DNA of 60,301 nt from Chloroflexi bacterium UBA5189 (GTDB lineage: Bacteria; Chloroflexota; Limnocylindria; Limnocylindrales; CSP1-4), in assembly GCA_002413045.1 (NCBI GenBank), contig DHWF01000056.1:454-60754 (forward strand), written 5' to 3'. The translations under genes were made by a program, and so were the position numbers. Under the pieces are notes generated by a model that did not search any database, was not told the origin of the DNA, and was given only the letters and a program-made list of their open reading frames with translations. This document shows positions 40,025 to 49,400 of the stretch, piece after piece (within the stretch, counting starts at the first letter, position 1; every line of letters starts with the position of its first letter).

Positions 40025-41359
40025 CTACGGCGTTCCTGTGATCGCGATGACCCGACCGAGGTCCGTCGCGACGTAGAGACGATCTCCAACGATCCCGATC
40101 GCCCCCGGCTGACCGCTGACGGCCTGGGCCCAGATCTCCGTACCGGCATGCTCGTCGACGGCGTAGATCGTCCGATCGCCCCCGGCGACGTACACCACGC
40201 CACCAGCGATCGCGACGGCGCTCCCGACGGGGCCGCCGGTCTTGAATCGCCATCGAACCAGTGGCGTCGAAGCTTCCGGGCGCGTGTCCAGCGCGTAGAC
40301 ATTGCCATCCGCCGAGATGACGATCGCGAGGTCCGTGTCGAACCCTCCGACATACACCTCCTGCCCGGACGGGGAGGCCCATGTCCACCGCGTCTTGCCG
40401 GTCGATGCGTCGAGTCCGTACACGGCGTGCGGCCCGGCGGTGCCGAGACCGCTTGATGCGAGGACGACCCCGTCGCGGACTGCTGGAGTTGCGATCTGGC
40501 CGGCGTCGAGCGTTCGCTCCCAGCGTTCCTGGCCCGTCGCGGCGTCGATCGCCTTGAAACGACCGCCGTCGGCGCCCGCGAAGACGAGCCCGCCGCTGAC
40601 GGCCGGTGATCGCGTGATCGCGCCGCCGAAGTCGAAGGCCCAGCGCTGCTGGCCGTTGGCGAGGTCGATCGCATACAGATGCCCGTCCTCGCTGCCGACG
40701 TAGACGACCCCGTCGGCGATCGCGGGGGAGGAGCGCACGCTTCCGTTGGTATGGAAGACCCAGCGCTCCGCTCCATTCGTCGCGTCAAGGGCGACGACAT
40801 CTCCGGCATCGTCGCCAACGACCACCAGGCCGGTCGCCACTGCCGGTGACGTGCTCGCGGGTGACCCGAGGTTGACCGACAAGAGCGCATCGCCCGTGGC
40901 TGCGCGGAACGCGGTGACGGCGCCGCTCCCGTCGGCCACGTAAACGACGCCGCCGACGATCGCCGGCATGTTGGCGACGATCGGTCCGGCGACCGGCTGA
41001 TCCCATGCGATCGTCTCGGTGGTCGTGGGACCGGGTCCGACGACGACGCCGGTTCGCGCCGGGCCGCCTCGGAACATCGCCTCGTCGACGATCGCCAGCT
41101 CGGGCACGATCGACCGGTGGCCGATCACGACGAAGACGGCGAGCAGGGCGAGCATGGCGAGGACGGCCGCGATGGCCAGCAAGCGAAGCCGTCGATCTGT
41201 CGTCGACACCGCGAGGACCAGCACCGGCCGGCGCCGCTGCGGCGTGGCGTCGATCTCAAGCCGAATCGCCGCCGCGAGGTCCAGCGGCGCGCGGACCGTC
41301 GCGGGCGGCGTGAGCGCGTGGCGGATTGCGCTCTCGGTGAGGTCGAACCGCTCGCTCAT
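40025..41359 (-). CDS. Membrane anti-sigma-like protein with extracytoplasmic PQQ propeller
   Basis: A 444-residue protein: a cytoplasmic N-terminus (about 1-55), one membrane helix (about 61-82), then an outside eight-bladed PQQ/BamB-like beta-propeller with repeats such as GGVVYVADGSGAVTAFRAATG and DGVVYVGSEDGHLYAIDLANG. It overlaps the ECF sigma gene in ATGA, the usual place of an anti-sigma factor, so I infer that the propeller senses an outside signal and the N-terminus binds the sigma factor. The N-terminus lacks an evident zinc anti-sigma motif. FRGGPARTGVVVGPGP near the start of the propeller is shared with the lipoprotein at 43138-44367. Confidence 0.8.
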   Translation of the reverse strand: MSERFDLTESAIRHALTPPATVRAPLDLAAAIRLEIDATPQRRRPVLVLAVSTTDRRLRLLAIAAVLAMLALLAVFVVIGHRSIVPELAIVDEAMFRGGPARTGVVVGPGPTTTETIAWDQPVAGPIVANMPAIVGGVVYVADGSGAVTAFRAATGDALLSVNLGSPASTSPAVATGLVVVGDDAGDVVALDATNGAERWVFHTNGSVRSSPAIADGVVYVGSEDGHLYAIDLANGQQRWAFDFGGAITRSPAVSGGLVFAGADGGRFKAIDAATGQERWERTLDAGQIATPAVRDGVVLASSGLGTAGPHAVYGLDASTGKTRWTWASPSGQEVYVGGFDTDLAIVISADGNVYALDTRPEASTPLVRWRFKTGGPVGSAVAIAGGVVYVAGGDRTIYAVDEHAGTEIWAQAVSGQPGAIGIVGDRLYVATDLGRVIAITGTP

Positions 41360-41940
41360 CGTCGTTCTGCTCTCAGGGCAATCTCGAGCGCACGCCGCGC
41401 GTTCGAGAGGCGCCACTTCACGGTGCCGACAGGCCGGCCCATCTGCCGGGCGATCTCGGCGAGTGGCTGGCCGTCGACGTAGTGCATCGCAAGAATCGAG
41501 CGCGTCGCGACGTCGAGGCGGGCGAAGGCCGCCCGGATCGCGTCAGCTTCGGAGAGCCCGTCCACTTCGGAGCGGCTCGCGGGCACGTGGTTGGCGATCG
41601 GATTGACCGGATCGTCCATCGAGATCTCGCGGACCGAGCCGCGTCGTCGACTACGCAGGAGCATTCGGCAGCTGTTCACCAGGATCTGCGACAGCCAGGG
41701 ATCGAAGCGGGCCTGATCCCGAAGCCTGGGCAGCTCCCGCCATGCCTGGACGCAGGCGTTCTGGGTCGCATCACGGGCGTCTGACTCGGTCCGCGTGATG
41801 GCGTAGGCCATCCGGAAGAGGCGGTCGAGACGGCCACCGAGCAGCGCGTCGAACGCGTCGGCGTTGCCGCCCACCGCGAGCGCGAGCAGCTCGGCATCCC
41901 CGATCCCGGAGACCGCCGAGCTGCGCGCGACACTCAGCAT
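41356..41940 (-). CDS. ECF-type RNA polymerase sigma factor
   Basis: A 194-residue sigma70-family ECF factor with region 2 (ALLGGRLDRLFRMAYAITRT, then DARDATQNACVQAWRELPRL) and region 4 (DVATRSILAMHYVDGQPLAEIARQMGRPVGTVKWRLSNARRAL, read as separate helices). It should direct transcription of a small regulon in response to a surface signal. ATG 41940 gives a normal N-terminus; the longer frame adds Arg/Ser-rich residues. It overlaps the downstream PQQ anti-sigma gene. Confidence 0.9.
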   Translation of the reverse strand: MLSVARSSAVSGIGDAELLALAVGGNADAFDALLGGRLDRLFRMAYAITRTESDARDATQNACVQAWRELPRLRDQARFDPWLSQILVNSCRMLLRSRRRGSVREISMDDPVNPIANHVPASRSEVDGLSEADAIRAAFARLDVATRSILAMHYVDGQPLAEIARQMGRPVGTVKWRLSNARRALEIALRAERR

Positions 41941-41977
41941 CGAACCGGAGCGTACGCGACCGGATGCGGGGACTCGA

Positions 41978-43021
41978 TCAGGGCAGCGCCACCGCTTGGA
42001 TATACGGCCAGCCCGTGTAGTTCGGGCCATCCGCCGCGAGGTAGAGGGTCGTTCCATCGGTCGAGATGCCGATGCTGGCGTCGCCGTTCGACCATTCGTT
42101 TAGGACCGCGCCCGACGTCGCGTCGAGCTCGATGAGCCCGCTCGGGAGCGAGGGGTTCTCCGGGTGCGTCCAGCCGCCATAGAGATGACCGTTTCCGTAC
42201 GCCAGCTGCGGCGGGAAGTCCCCGAGCGCGCCCCAATCGACCGCCAGCTGGCCGATCGTGTTGCCGGCGTCATCCGTCACCAGGACACCCGACTCGTCGA
42301 TCGTGTACCACTTGCCCGCGGGCGCGGATCGAGAGAAGAAGAACGAGCCCGGGAACTTGCGAAGGAACTTCCCGTTCGTGTCGAACACCTGGACGTCACC
42401 TCGGGGATCATCGCCCACCCAGACGGATTTCCCGTCTGTGGCGATGCCCTTGGGGCTCCCGAACTGGCCGTTGCCGGTCCCGAAGGAGCCCCACTGGAGC
42501 ACGAACTTGCGGTTCTTGTCGAACTTCTCGACGCGGTAGTTGCCGTTGTCGGCGACGTAGAAGCTGCCGTCCGGCGCGAAGGCGATTGCACCAACCGAGT
42601 CCGGCGTCGGGTCGTGGGTTGTCAGCGCGAGCTGGCCCGGCCCGCTGCCGGCCGTGCCCCAGGCCTCGAGGAACTTGCCGTCCGGGCTGAAGATCCAGTA
42701 CTGGTTCTGGCGGGATGCGGCGACCCAGACGTCCTTCGTGATCGGGTCGACGGTCGGCCAGTAGGTGGCGAGGCCCTTCGCAGTGACGGGACCCGCTCCC
42801 TGCCAGAGGACCTTCAGGCTCGGAAGCGGCGACGCAGTGGGGCTGACTGGCGCCAACGTGGCCGCTTGCGTCGCGATGGCGACCTGCGTCGGGAGCGTCG
42901 TGGCCCCCGCCGGGGACGGTGCCGGGCTGGCACCACCGCCACAGGCGCCGACGAGGACGGCCGTCGCCGCAATCGAGACGACAGCCCGGATGCCCCGGGA
43001 TCGAGCGGTGCTCCTGGACAT
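41978..43021 (-). CDS. NHL-repeat beta-propeller lipoprotein
   Basis: A 347-residue lipoprotein: signal peptide and lipobox (VLVGACGGG), a Pro/Thr/Ala linker, and an NHL propeller with repeats such as GAIAFAPDGSFYVADNGNYRVEKFDKN and GIATDGKSVWVGDDPRGDVQVFD, where I note D-G-S-x-Y-V-A-D and the following R-V/QV-F pattern. It is likely exposed outside the membrane and binds a ligand or partner. ATG 43021 has GGAGGAG 8 bases upstream. It lies 37 bp before the sigma-factor gene on the same strand. Confidence 0.85.
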   Translation of the reverse strand: MSRSTARSRGIRAVVSIAATAVLVGACGGGASPAPSPAGATTLPTQVAIATQAATLAPVSPTASPLPSLKVLWQGAGPVTAKGLATYWPTVDPITKDVWVAASRQNQYWIFSPDGKFLEAWGTAGSGPGQLALTTHDPTPDSVGAIAFAPDGSFYVADNGNYRVEKFDKNRKFVLQWGSFGTGNGQFGSPKGIATDGKSVWVGDDPRGDVQVFDTNGKFLRKFPGSFFFSRSAPAGKWYTIDESGVLVTDDAGNTIGQLAVDWGALGDFPPQLAYGNGHLYGGWTHPENPSLPSGLIELDATSGAVLNEWSNGDASIGISTDGTTLYLAADGPNYTGWPYIQAVALP

Positions 43022-43137
43022 TGCGGCGACTCCTCCATTCGGCATTGCTGACGATTCGTCACCGGGCGCCCTCGCGGGCCCGGTCGGAGGTGTGATGCCG
43101 GGGAAGCCGCCGCGGTTGGCCGATTCTTCCGGATCGA

Positions 43138-44367
43138 TCACGGGAGCGTCCCGCCGATGGCGTACAGCGTGCCGAGATCGGTGCCGACGAGCAAGAGACC
43201 CCCGGCGACGGTCGGACCGTAGGGATTGCCCTTGATCGGAACGCTCCACAACTGCCGGCCGGTGGCCGCGTCGATGGCGATCGCCGCGCCGCCGTTCGTG
43301 GTCGCGTACACCGCGCTCGCAGCAACGACTGGATTCCCTTCGATGACGCCTTCGACGTTCGTCGACCAGGCCACCGCGCCGGTGGCCGGGTCAAGCTCGG
43401 TCACCGTTCGGTCCTCGCCTGTCACGAACGCCGCCCCGCTCCGAACCGCAGGCGTGTAGACCGGCAGCCCGGCCGCGCTCTGGTACTGCCAATCGATCGC
43501 TCCGGTACCGAGATCGAGGGCGACGACGTGATGGATCCCGTCGCCCTGGCCGTCGAGACCGGTTGCGGCGAACACGCGGCCTTCGGCAATCGCCGGGGTC
43601 CCGACCCGTCCGGCGTACCCAACCGGTGTCCGCCAGCGGAGGCGCCCGCCCGCGAGATCGAACGACGCGACGGTTCCGGACCTTGTCCCACCATTCGTTC
43701 CGACCACGACCGCCCCCTCGCCGATGGCGATCGAGGAGATGACTGGGTCGCCCGCGCTCGCTGTCCATCTGGTGGCTCCCGTCGACAGGTCGACCGCCTC
43801 GACCGTCCCGCCATCGCTTCCGAAGACCACGAGGCCGTCGCCGTCAGCGGGCGCGCCGGCCACGCGGCCATCGGTGGCCACCGACCAAATCGCCCGCCCG
43901 GTTGCCGCATCGAGGGCTCGAAGGCCGTCCGTGGCGGTACCCACCACGACGATGCCATCGACAACCTCGGGCGTGCTGAGCGGCGAGGTGGAGATCGATT
44001 CCCGCCAGCGCAGCTGCCCGGATGCGAGGTCGAACGTCGCGACCGTGCCATCGTCGGCCGAGACGAAGGCCAATCCTCCGGCTGTGACGATCGCCGTACG
44101 GATCGGGGCGCCGAGGCTTGCCGTCCACGCGACGGCGGCGTGATCGATGGGACCAGGTCCCGGCACCACGCCTGTCCGCGCGGAGTTGCCCCGAAACGCC
44201 GGGACATCTTGGCTCACAGCGCTCGCGGACGTGGACGTGGAGGCCGAGGCGGAGGCCGAGGCTGAGACTGGCGCCGACGGGGCCACCGACGCAGCCGGCC
44301 CACCGCCCTGGTCGCAGGCCGCACAAAGAAGAAGCACGAAGAGGGAGCAGAGCGACGCCGTGCGCAT
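43138..44367 (-). CDS. PQQ-repeat beta-propeller lipoprotein
   Basis: A 409-residue lipoprotein with lipobox LLCAAC (Cys about 18), a long Ala/Ser stretch (about 28-50), and a BamB/PQQ-type propeller with blades such as DGIVVVGTATDGLRALDAATG. It shares the sequence FRGNSARTGVVPGPGP with the PQQ anti-sigma protein at 40025-41359 (there FRGGPARTGVVVGPGP), so the two propellers are paralogues. No enzymatic dehydrogenase residues are evident. GGGAGA precedes ATG 44367. Confidence 0.85.
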   Translation of the reverse strand: MRTASLCSLFVLLLCAACDQGGGPAASVAPSAPVSASASASASTSTSASAVSQDVPAFRGNSARTGVVPGPGPIDHAAVAWTASLGAPIRTAIVTAGGLAFVSADDGTVATFDLASGQLRWRESISTSPLSTPEVVDGIVVVGTATDGLRALDAATGRAIWSVATDGRVAGAPADGDGLVVFGSDGGTVEAVDLSTGATRWTASAGDPVISSIAIGEGAVVVGTNGGTRSGTVASFDLAGGRLRWRTPVGYAGRVGTPAIAEGRVFAATGLDGQGDGIHHVVALDLGTGAIDWQYQSAAGLPVYTPAVRSGAAFVTGEDRTVTELDPATGAVAWSTNVEGVIEGNPVVAASAVYATTNGGAAIAIDAATGRQLWSVPIKGNPYGPTVAGGLLLVGTDLGTLYAIGGTLP

Positions 44368-44534
44368 AGCGAGTTCTCCCGAGCGATGTGGTCGCTGGAG
44401 AGATGCGCGGGCCCATCGTCAGGTTGGCGTGGGTGCAACGCCCGCAGGGAGTACTGCCCGGGCTCGGCTCATGCGTCCTCAATCAATCCCGGCGCACGCC
44501 GAGATGCGCCGGCTGGGATTGACGGGCGAAACGA

Positions 44535-44564
44535 GGAAGCGGCGCCCTTGCGGGCGCCGCTTCC
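44535..44564 (-). terminator. Intrinsic terminator of the secreted HExxE protein gene
   Basis: GGAAGCGGCGCCC and GGGCGCCGCTTCC form a perfect 13-bp stem with a TTGC loop, 25 bp beyond the stop codon of the leftward gene; TCGTTTC follows on that strand. Confidence 0.75.
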
Positions 44565-44589
44565 TGATCGCCAGGGTGAAGCTGGGGGG

Positions 44590-45555
44590 TTACGGGTATG
44601 AGAGGACGCACCCACCCGCGTTGCTGTTGAACGCGTTGCTCCACAGCGACTGCACGGGGAAGCTCCCGCGGCCGATCGCGACGCTCGCCGAAGCCCCTTG
44701 GCTGCCGGTGCTGATCCAGGCGCACTTGTCGCCGTTCTCCGCGCCGCTGCCGTCGAGCCACCCGCCGTTCGGGAAGATGTCGGTCTCCGTCTCGGCGAAC
44801 TCATGGCCTCCGACGATCGTGATCCCGGCATTCGCGCCGAGGCCATTGAAGTTGGCCCCGCAGCTCGCTCCCGCGTCGGTGATGTACGGCATGTTCGTGT
44901 AGGCGATGTTGCCGTAGGTCGAGGACGTCGAGCTGTGCCAGGCGCAGTACTGGGTCCCGAACCCCGAGGCGTTGTTGCCGGTCGCGGTTGCAATCATGTA
45001 CTGCACGTGCGTGTTCGCAGACGCCGAGATATTGCCGAAATGCTTTGCAGCGTTGACCGCCTCGGCAGCGAGCTGTGACTGGGACGGCCGAGACGGCGCG
45101 GCGCCCGCGTTGTCGACGAAGGTCCCGCCGAAGACGCCACTCGCGTTCGACGCTGGTGTCCCCGCGCCGTTGCAGAACGTGGTCCCGGAGGCGACGCCCT
45201 GACAGTATTGGGTTACGGAGTTGTTCCAGGAGCTGCCACCCACGCCGGACAGGAAGCTCTGGAGGATGCCGGCTTCGCCGGACGGGTCATTGCTGTTCCA
45301 CTGGCTGCCCCAGAGGACGAGGTACACCTTCGGGTTCGGGCCCGTGACAACCCCACTGCCACCGACGCCGCCGTGGTAGGTGAGCTCCTTCGACTTCACC
45401 GGACGAGCGTTGTGCGTGGCACCACGCGGGGGCATGTAGATGCTCGGGCGATCCGCTCGCGCGGGTGCGCCGGCTGAAACGGCCCCGACGCTGGCGAGGG
45501 CGAGCCCGAATCCCGCGGTCAGAGCAAGGAAGCGCTTGGCAGGAATGCCGACCAT
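44590..45555 (-). CDS. Secreted protein with HExxE motif
   Basis: A 321-residue exported protein: signal peptide (about 1-30), the conserved-looking segment PKVYLVLWGSQW, six or more cysteines (CQGV, FCNG, YCAWH, SCGAN, KCAW, GCVL), and GGHEFAETETDIFPNGGW. The HExxE pattern and KVYLVLWG segment recall EXORDIUM/PHI-1-like and related secreted zinc proteins, but catalytic function is not proven. ATG 45555 has GGAGG 8 bases upstream. Confidence 0.7.
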   Translation of the reverse strand: MVGIPAKRFLALTAGFGLALASVGAVSAGAPARADRPSIYMPPRGATHNARPVKSKELTYHGGVGGSGVVTGPNPKVYLVLWGSQWNSNDPSGEAGILQSFLSGVGGSSWNNSVTQYCQGVASGTTFCNGAGTPASNASGVFGGTFVDNAGAAPSRPSQSQLAAEAVNAAKHFGNISASANTHVQYMIATATGNNASGFGTQYCAWHSSTSSTYGNIAYTNMPYITDAGASCGANFNGLGANAGITIVGGHEFAETETDIFPNGGWLDGSGAENGDKCAWISTGSQGASASVAIGRGSFPVQSLWSNAFNSNAGGCVLSYP

Positions 45556-45700
45556 GAGCCAGACCTCCACGTTTGCCGCAGCACGGCTGCGAGGGACGAT
45601 CGGGCGTGATGGATCCACCCGATCTGTTGGGCGGGACTCTACTACGACAGAAAGCCGAAGTCGTTGATCCGGGTCAACGGTTCCGGCGTTGTCCGGCTCG

Positions 45701-46387
45701 CTAACGGCGGGCGGCGCGCTTCTGGGGGTTGCCCTTCGCCGGCGCTGCGCGCTTCGGGCTCGACAGCGACAGGAAGCGGCGGTACCAGGCGGCCGCGGCT
45801 GCGAAGAGCAGGCCGCTGATCGGGCCCGTCACGAACGAGAGGATGAGCAGGTTGGGGACCTGGTCGGTGGGGATGGGCGTGCCATTCTGGGCCGCCAGCG
45901 TGCTCGCGAGCAGGGTGAAGACGATCCCTTGCTCCAGCCCGATGATGAATCCGAGCAGGTAGCTCGCCCGGGGAGCGAAGAAGCCCGCCACCAACTGCGG
46001 CGCCAGCGCCGATCCGGGCAGCGCCAGCAGCTGCCACGCGAACTCGGTGCCGGTGTAGTTGGGCAGGATCAGCTGTCCCGCGGCCCCGCCCAGCACGAGG
46101 ACGACCGAGACCAGGAACGACCAGTGCGTGAGGAGCTTCGGCAGCGCGCGGAGATCCTCGCGAATGTGCGCCGGGTGGTAGGCGCCGCGGACCGCGGACA
46201 TGAAGCCGGGCCGGCCGGCCGATACCGGGTTCGGGCGATCGTTCGGTCGTGGCGTCGCCTTCGCGGTCGAGGCGTTCGGTCGAGCGGCGGGTGAAGCCGT
46301 CTCGATCTCGCCCTCGGGCGCCACGGTCGACGCCTGGCGATACCGCCGGCGGGCCTCCGAACGTCCGGTCTGCTTGGCGCGGGCCAC
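45701..46387 (-). CDS. Membrane protein with basic termini, function unknown
   Basis: A 228-residue protein. A basic soluble N-terminus (ARAKQTGRSEARRRYRQ) is followed by about four membrane helices (about 91-111, 130-150, 157-178, 190-212) and a Lys/Arg-rich C-terminus. No family recognised. GTG 46387 is chosen because AGGAGG lies 4 bases upstream. It diverges from the lamin-tail protein gene. Confidence 0.6.
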   Translation of the reverse strand: MARAKQTGRSEARRRYRQASTVAPEGEIETASPAARPNASTAKATPRPNDRPNPVSAGRPGFMSAVRGAYHPAHIREDLRALPKLLTHWSFLVSVVLVLGGAAGQLILPNYTGTEFAWQLLALPGSALAPQLVAGFFAPRASYLLGFIIGLEQGIVFTLLASTLAAQNGTPIPTDQVPNLLILSFVTGPISGLLFAAAAAWYRRFLSLSSPKRAAPAKGNPQKRAARR

Positions 46388-46482
46388 GATTCCTCCTTCG
46401 ATCCCGGGATGGCCGTCTCGGCCGGTCCGCAATCGTACGCGACGGCGCGGTTGCCCGGCAGTGATCGGGGAGTAAGCGAGAG

Positions 46483-49400
46483 ATGAGCCGGCGTCGATCC
46501 CGGCCTGCTACAACCCGGCGAGCCGTCCCGCCCGCCTCGGTGGCTCCCGCCCGGAGGTCGATCGTGGAGCGTCGTCTCGCGCCCCTCGCCGCGCTGTTCA
46601 TCGTCCTGTCGCTCGGCGGGGTCGCATTCGCCGCTGGCTCGGCGTCCGCGCCGGCGCCACTGGCGGCCGTCACCTGGCCGGTCTCCACGCTGCTCGTCTC
46701 GGAGATGCAGACGGGCGGCGCCTCCGCGTCGGACGAGTTCGCCGAGATCACGAACGTCGGCCCGGCGCCGGTCGATCTTGCCGGCCTCGAGCTCGTCTAC
46801 GCGACGTCGACCGGGAGCACGGTCACTCGGAAGGCGTCGTGGACGACGTCCCTGATCCTCGGGATCGGGCGCCACCTGCTCGTTGCGAACACGGCCGGGA
46901 TCTATGCCCCGCTTGCCGACGCCACGTACAGCGGCGGATTCGCCGCGACCGGCGGCGCGATCGTGCTCCGAGCGATCGGCGGTGCGCCGGTCGATGCCGT
47001 CGGCTGGGGCGATGCAACCAACGCGTTCGTCGAGGGTTCGACCATGGCGGCGCCCGCCGCGAACTCGAGCATCGAGCGCAAGCCCGGCGGGCTCGCCGGG
47101 AACACCACGGATACCAACTCGAACGCGGCCGACTGGTTCACCCAGGCGTCGCCGAACCCGCAGTCCCTCGCGGCGCCGCCGGTACCCGCGCCGGGCGCGT
47201 CGCCGACCCCGGTTCCGACCCCGAGCCCCACGGCCGCCCCGACCGACACGCCCGCGCCATCGGCCACGCCCGTGCCCAGTGTCGCGCCGACCGAGACACC
47301 GACCGAGACACCGACCGAGAGTGCGCCGGTCCCGACGGACACGCCCGCGCCCAATGCCACGCCGGAGGCGACGCCATCGAGTACGCCGGAGCCGACGCCG
47401 ACGCCCACACCGACGCCGACCCCCGAGCCGACGGCGACCCTCATCCCAACCACGGCGCCGACCCCGACCCCGTCACCCACGCCCGAGCCCACGCCGGTCG
47501 CCACGCCCACGCCCACGCCTGCGTCCACGCCTACGCCGGCTCCCACCGCGACACCCGTCCCGGTCGTCTCGATCCTCGATGCACGCGCCCAGGCGAACGG
47601 CACGACCGCGAGCGTCATGGGTGTCCTGACGACGCAGCTCGGCGCACTCGAGGCAGGTCGCAAGGCCTTCGTCCAGGACGACACCGCAGGGATCGCGCTG
47701 TACCTCGACGCCGCGGTGACCGACGGCCTTCCCGCCGGGACGCTGATCAGCGTCGGCGGTGTCGTTGACGACCGGTTCGCGGAGCGGACGCTCCGGGTCA
47801 ATGTTGCCGACATCGTCGCGCTCGGCCAGGCGGCGCTGCCGCCCGCTGCCCTGGAGACGACGGGCTCGATCGGCGAGCTCGTCGAAGGCGGCCTGGTCAC
47901 GGTCCAGGGCACGACCGTCGGATCGTCGACGGCGCTCACGGACGGCCTCGCGCTCATGGTCGACGACGGCACGGGACAGGTTCGCGTGATCGTGGGGCCG
48001 AACGCGCTCGGAGGCCTGAGCGTCCCGAGCGGGACGTCTGTCATCGCGACCGGGCCGGTCGGGCAGCGGGACAGCACTGGCACGGGCCTGGCCGGATACC
48101 GCGTCCATGCAACCGAGGCTGGCGAGTTCGCGATCGTGGCCACTCCTTCGCCGACGCCCGGCCCAACGGCGTCACCAACCGCGACGCCCGCGCCGACGCC
48201 GACTCCGGCGCCAACGGCCGCCCCCACGCCAACTGCAACTGCTTCGCCTGCCCCGACGGCCACCCCGACGGCGACGCCGGCGCCCACCACGGTCCCGTCA
48301 CCGACACCGACCGCCACGCCGATCCCAACCCCGAGCCCCACCGCCACGCCCGGCCCCACGCCACCGCCCATGATCACGGTCCTCGAGGCGCGCGGCGCGC
48401 CCGTCGGCACCACCGTGACCGTCGCCGGCGTGGTGACCGCGGAGGGTGGCCGGCTGGGCCTGCCGCCGCTCATCGCGATTGCTGATGGCACCGGCGGGAT
48501 CGTGGTCCGCCTGCCGGACGGCGTTGCCTCGCCGGCCCGTGGCACCACGGTCCTCGTCAAGGCCGCGCTCGCGGATCCGTATGGGCAGCTGGAGCTGCGA
48601 CCGACGGCAACGGGCTTCAAGGTCACCGGGCAGGGCAGCCTGCCGACGCCAGCCCACCTCGCGGCGAAGGACCTCGGCGAGGCGACCGAGGCCCGGCTCG
48701 CCGAGCTGACCGGCACCGTCGTCGCCGCGCCGACCAAGGGCACCAGCGGCGACTTGACCTTGGATCTCACGGATGCGGCCGGCACGCCATTCCGGGTCAT
48801 CGCCGACGCGTCGAGCAAGATTGCCGCCTCGGACCTGGCGAAGGGCCACGCCTACCGGCTGACGGGCATCGTCGGCCAGCGGGCATCGCGCAAGGGCGCG
48901 CTCGACGGGTACCGGCTTTACCTGCGGGACCGCGCCGATATCGTCGCGGCCCCGGCGGCCGGACCTGGCCCCAGCGGTACTCCCGCCACGGTCTCGCCCA
49001 TCGCCACGGTGCTCGCGCTCGCCGATGGCAAGTCGGTGGCGATCGAGGCCACGGTGACCGCGGGCGTCAGCCTGCTCGACTCGAGCGGCCGGCGGATCGT
49101 CGTCCAGGACGCCACGGGCGCGATCGAGGTGTACCTCCCGTCGGGTTCGTCTGCCCCGGCGCCGGGCACGAAGCTCCACATCAGCGGGGTGACCGGCCAC
49201 GCGTGGAGCGCGCCGCGGATCGCGGCATCGACGGTGACCACGATCGCCGGCGGGACCAGCGTCGCGCCGGCCGGTCTCGCGCGAGCGCCCGGCGAGCGTG
49301 ACGAGTGGCAGCTCGTGCGGCTCTCGGGCACGATCCTCAAGGTCGAGCGACTCGGCGATCGATGGCGGGCCGAGATCCAGCTCGCGGACGGCGCCAGGGT

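Noticed and set aside
40389..41606. Plus-strand frames opposite the PQQ anti-sigma gene
   Set aside because: They are shadows; the minus-strand protein has regular propeller repeats.
46902..48818. 638-codon minus-strand frame opposite the lamin-tail protein
   Set aside because: Its Val/Gly-rich repeats mirror the Pro/Thr linkers of the real gene; no independent domain or ribosome site.
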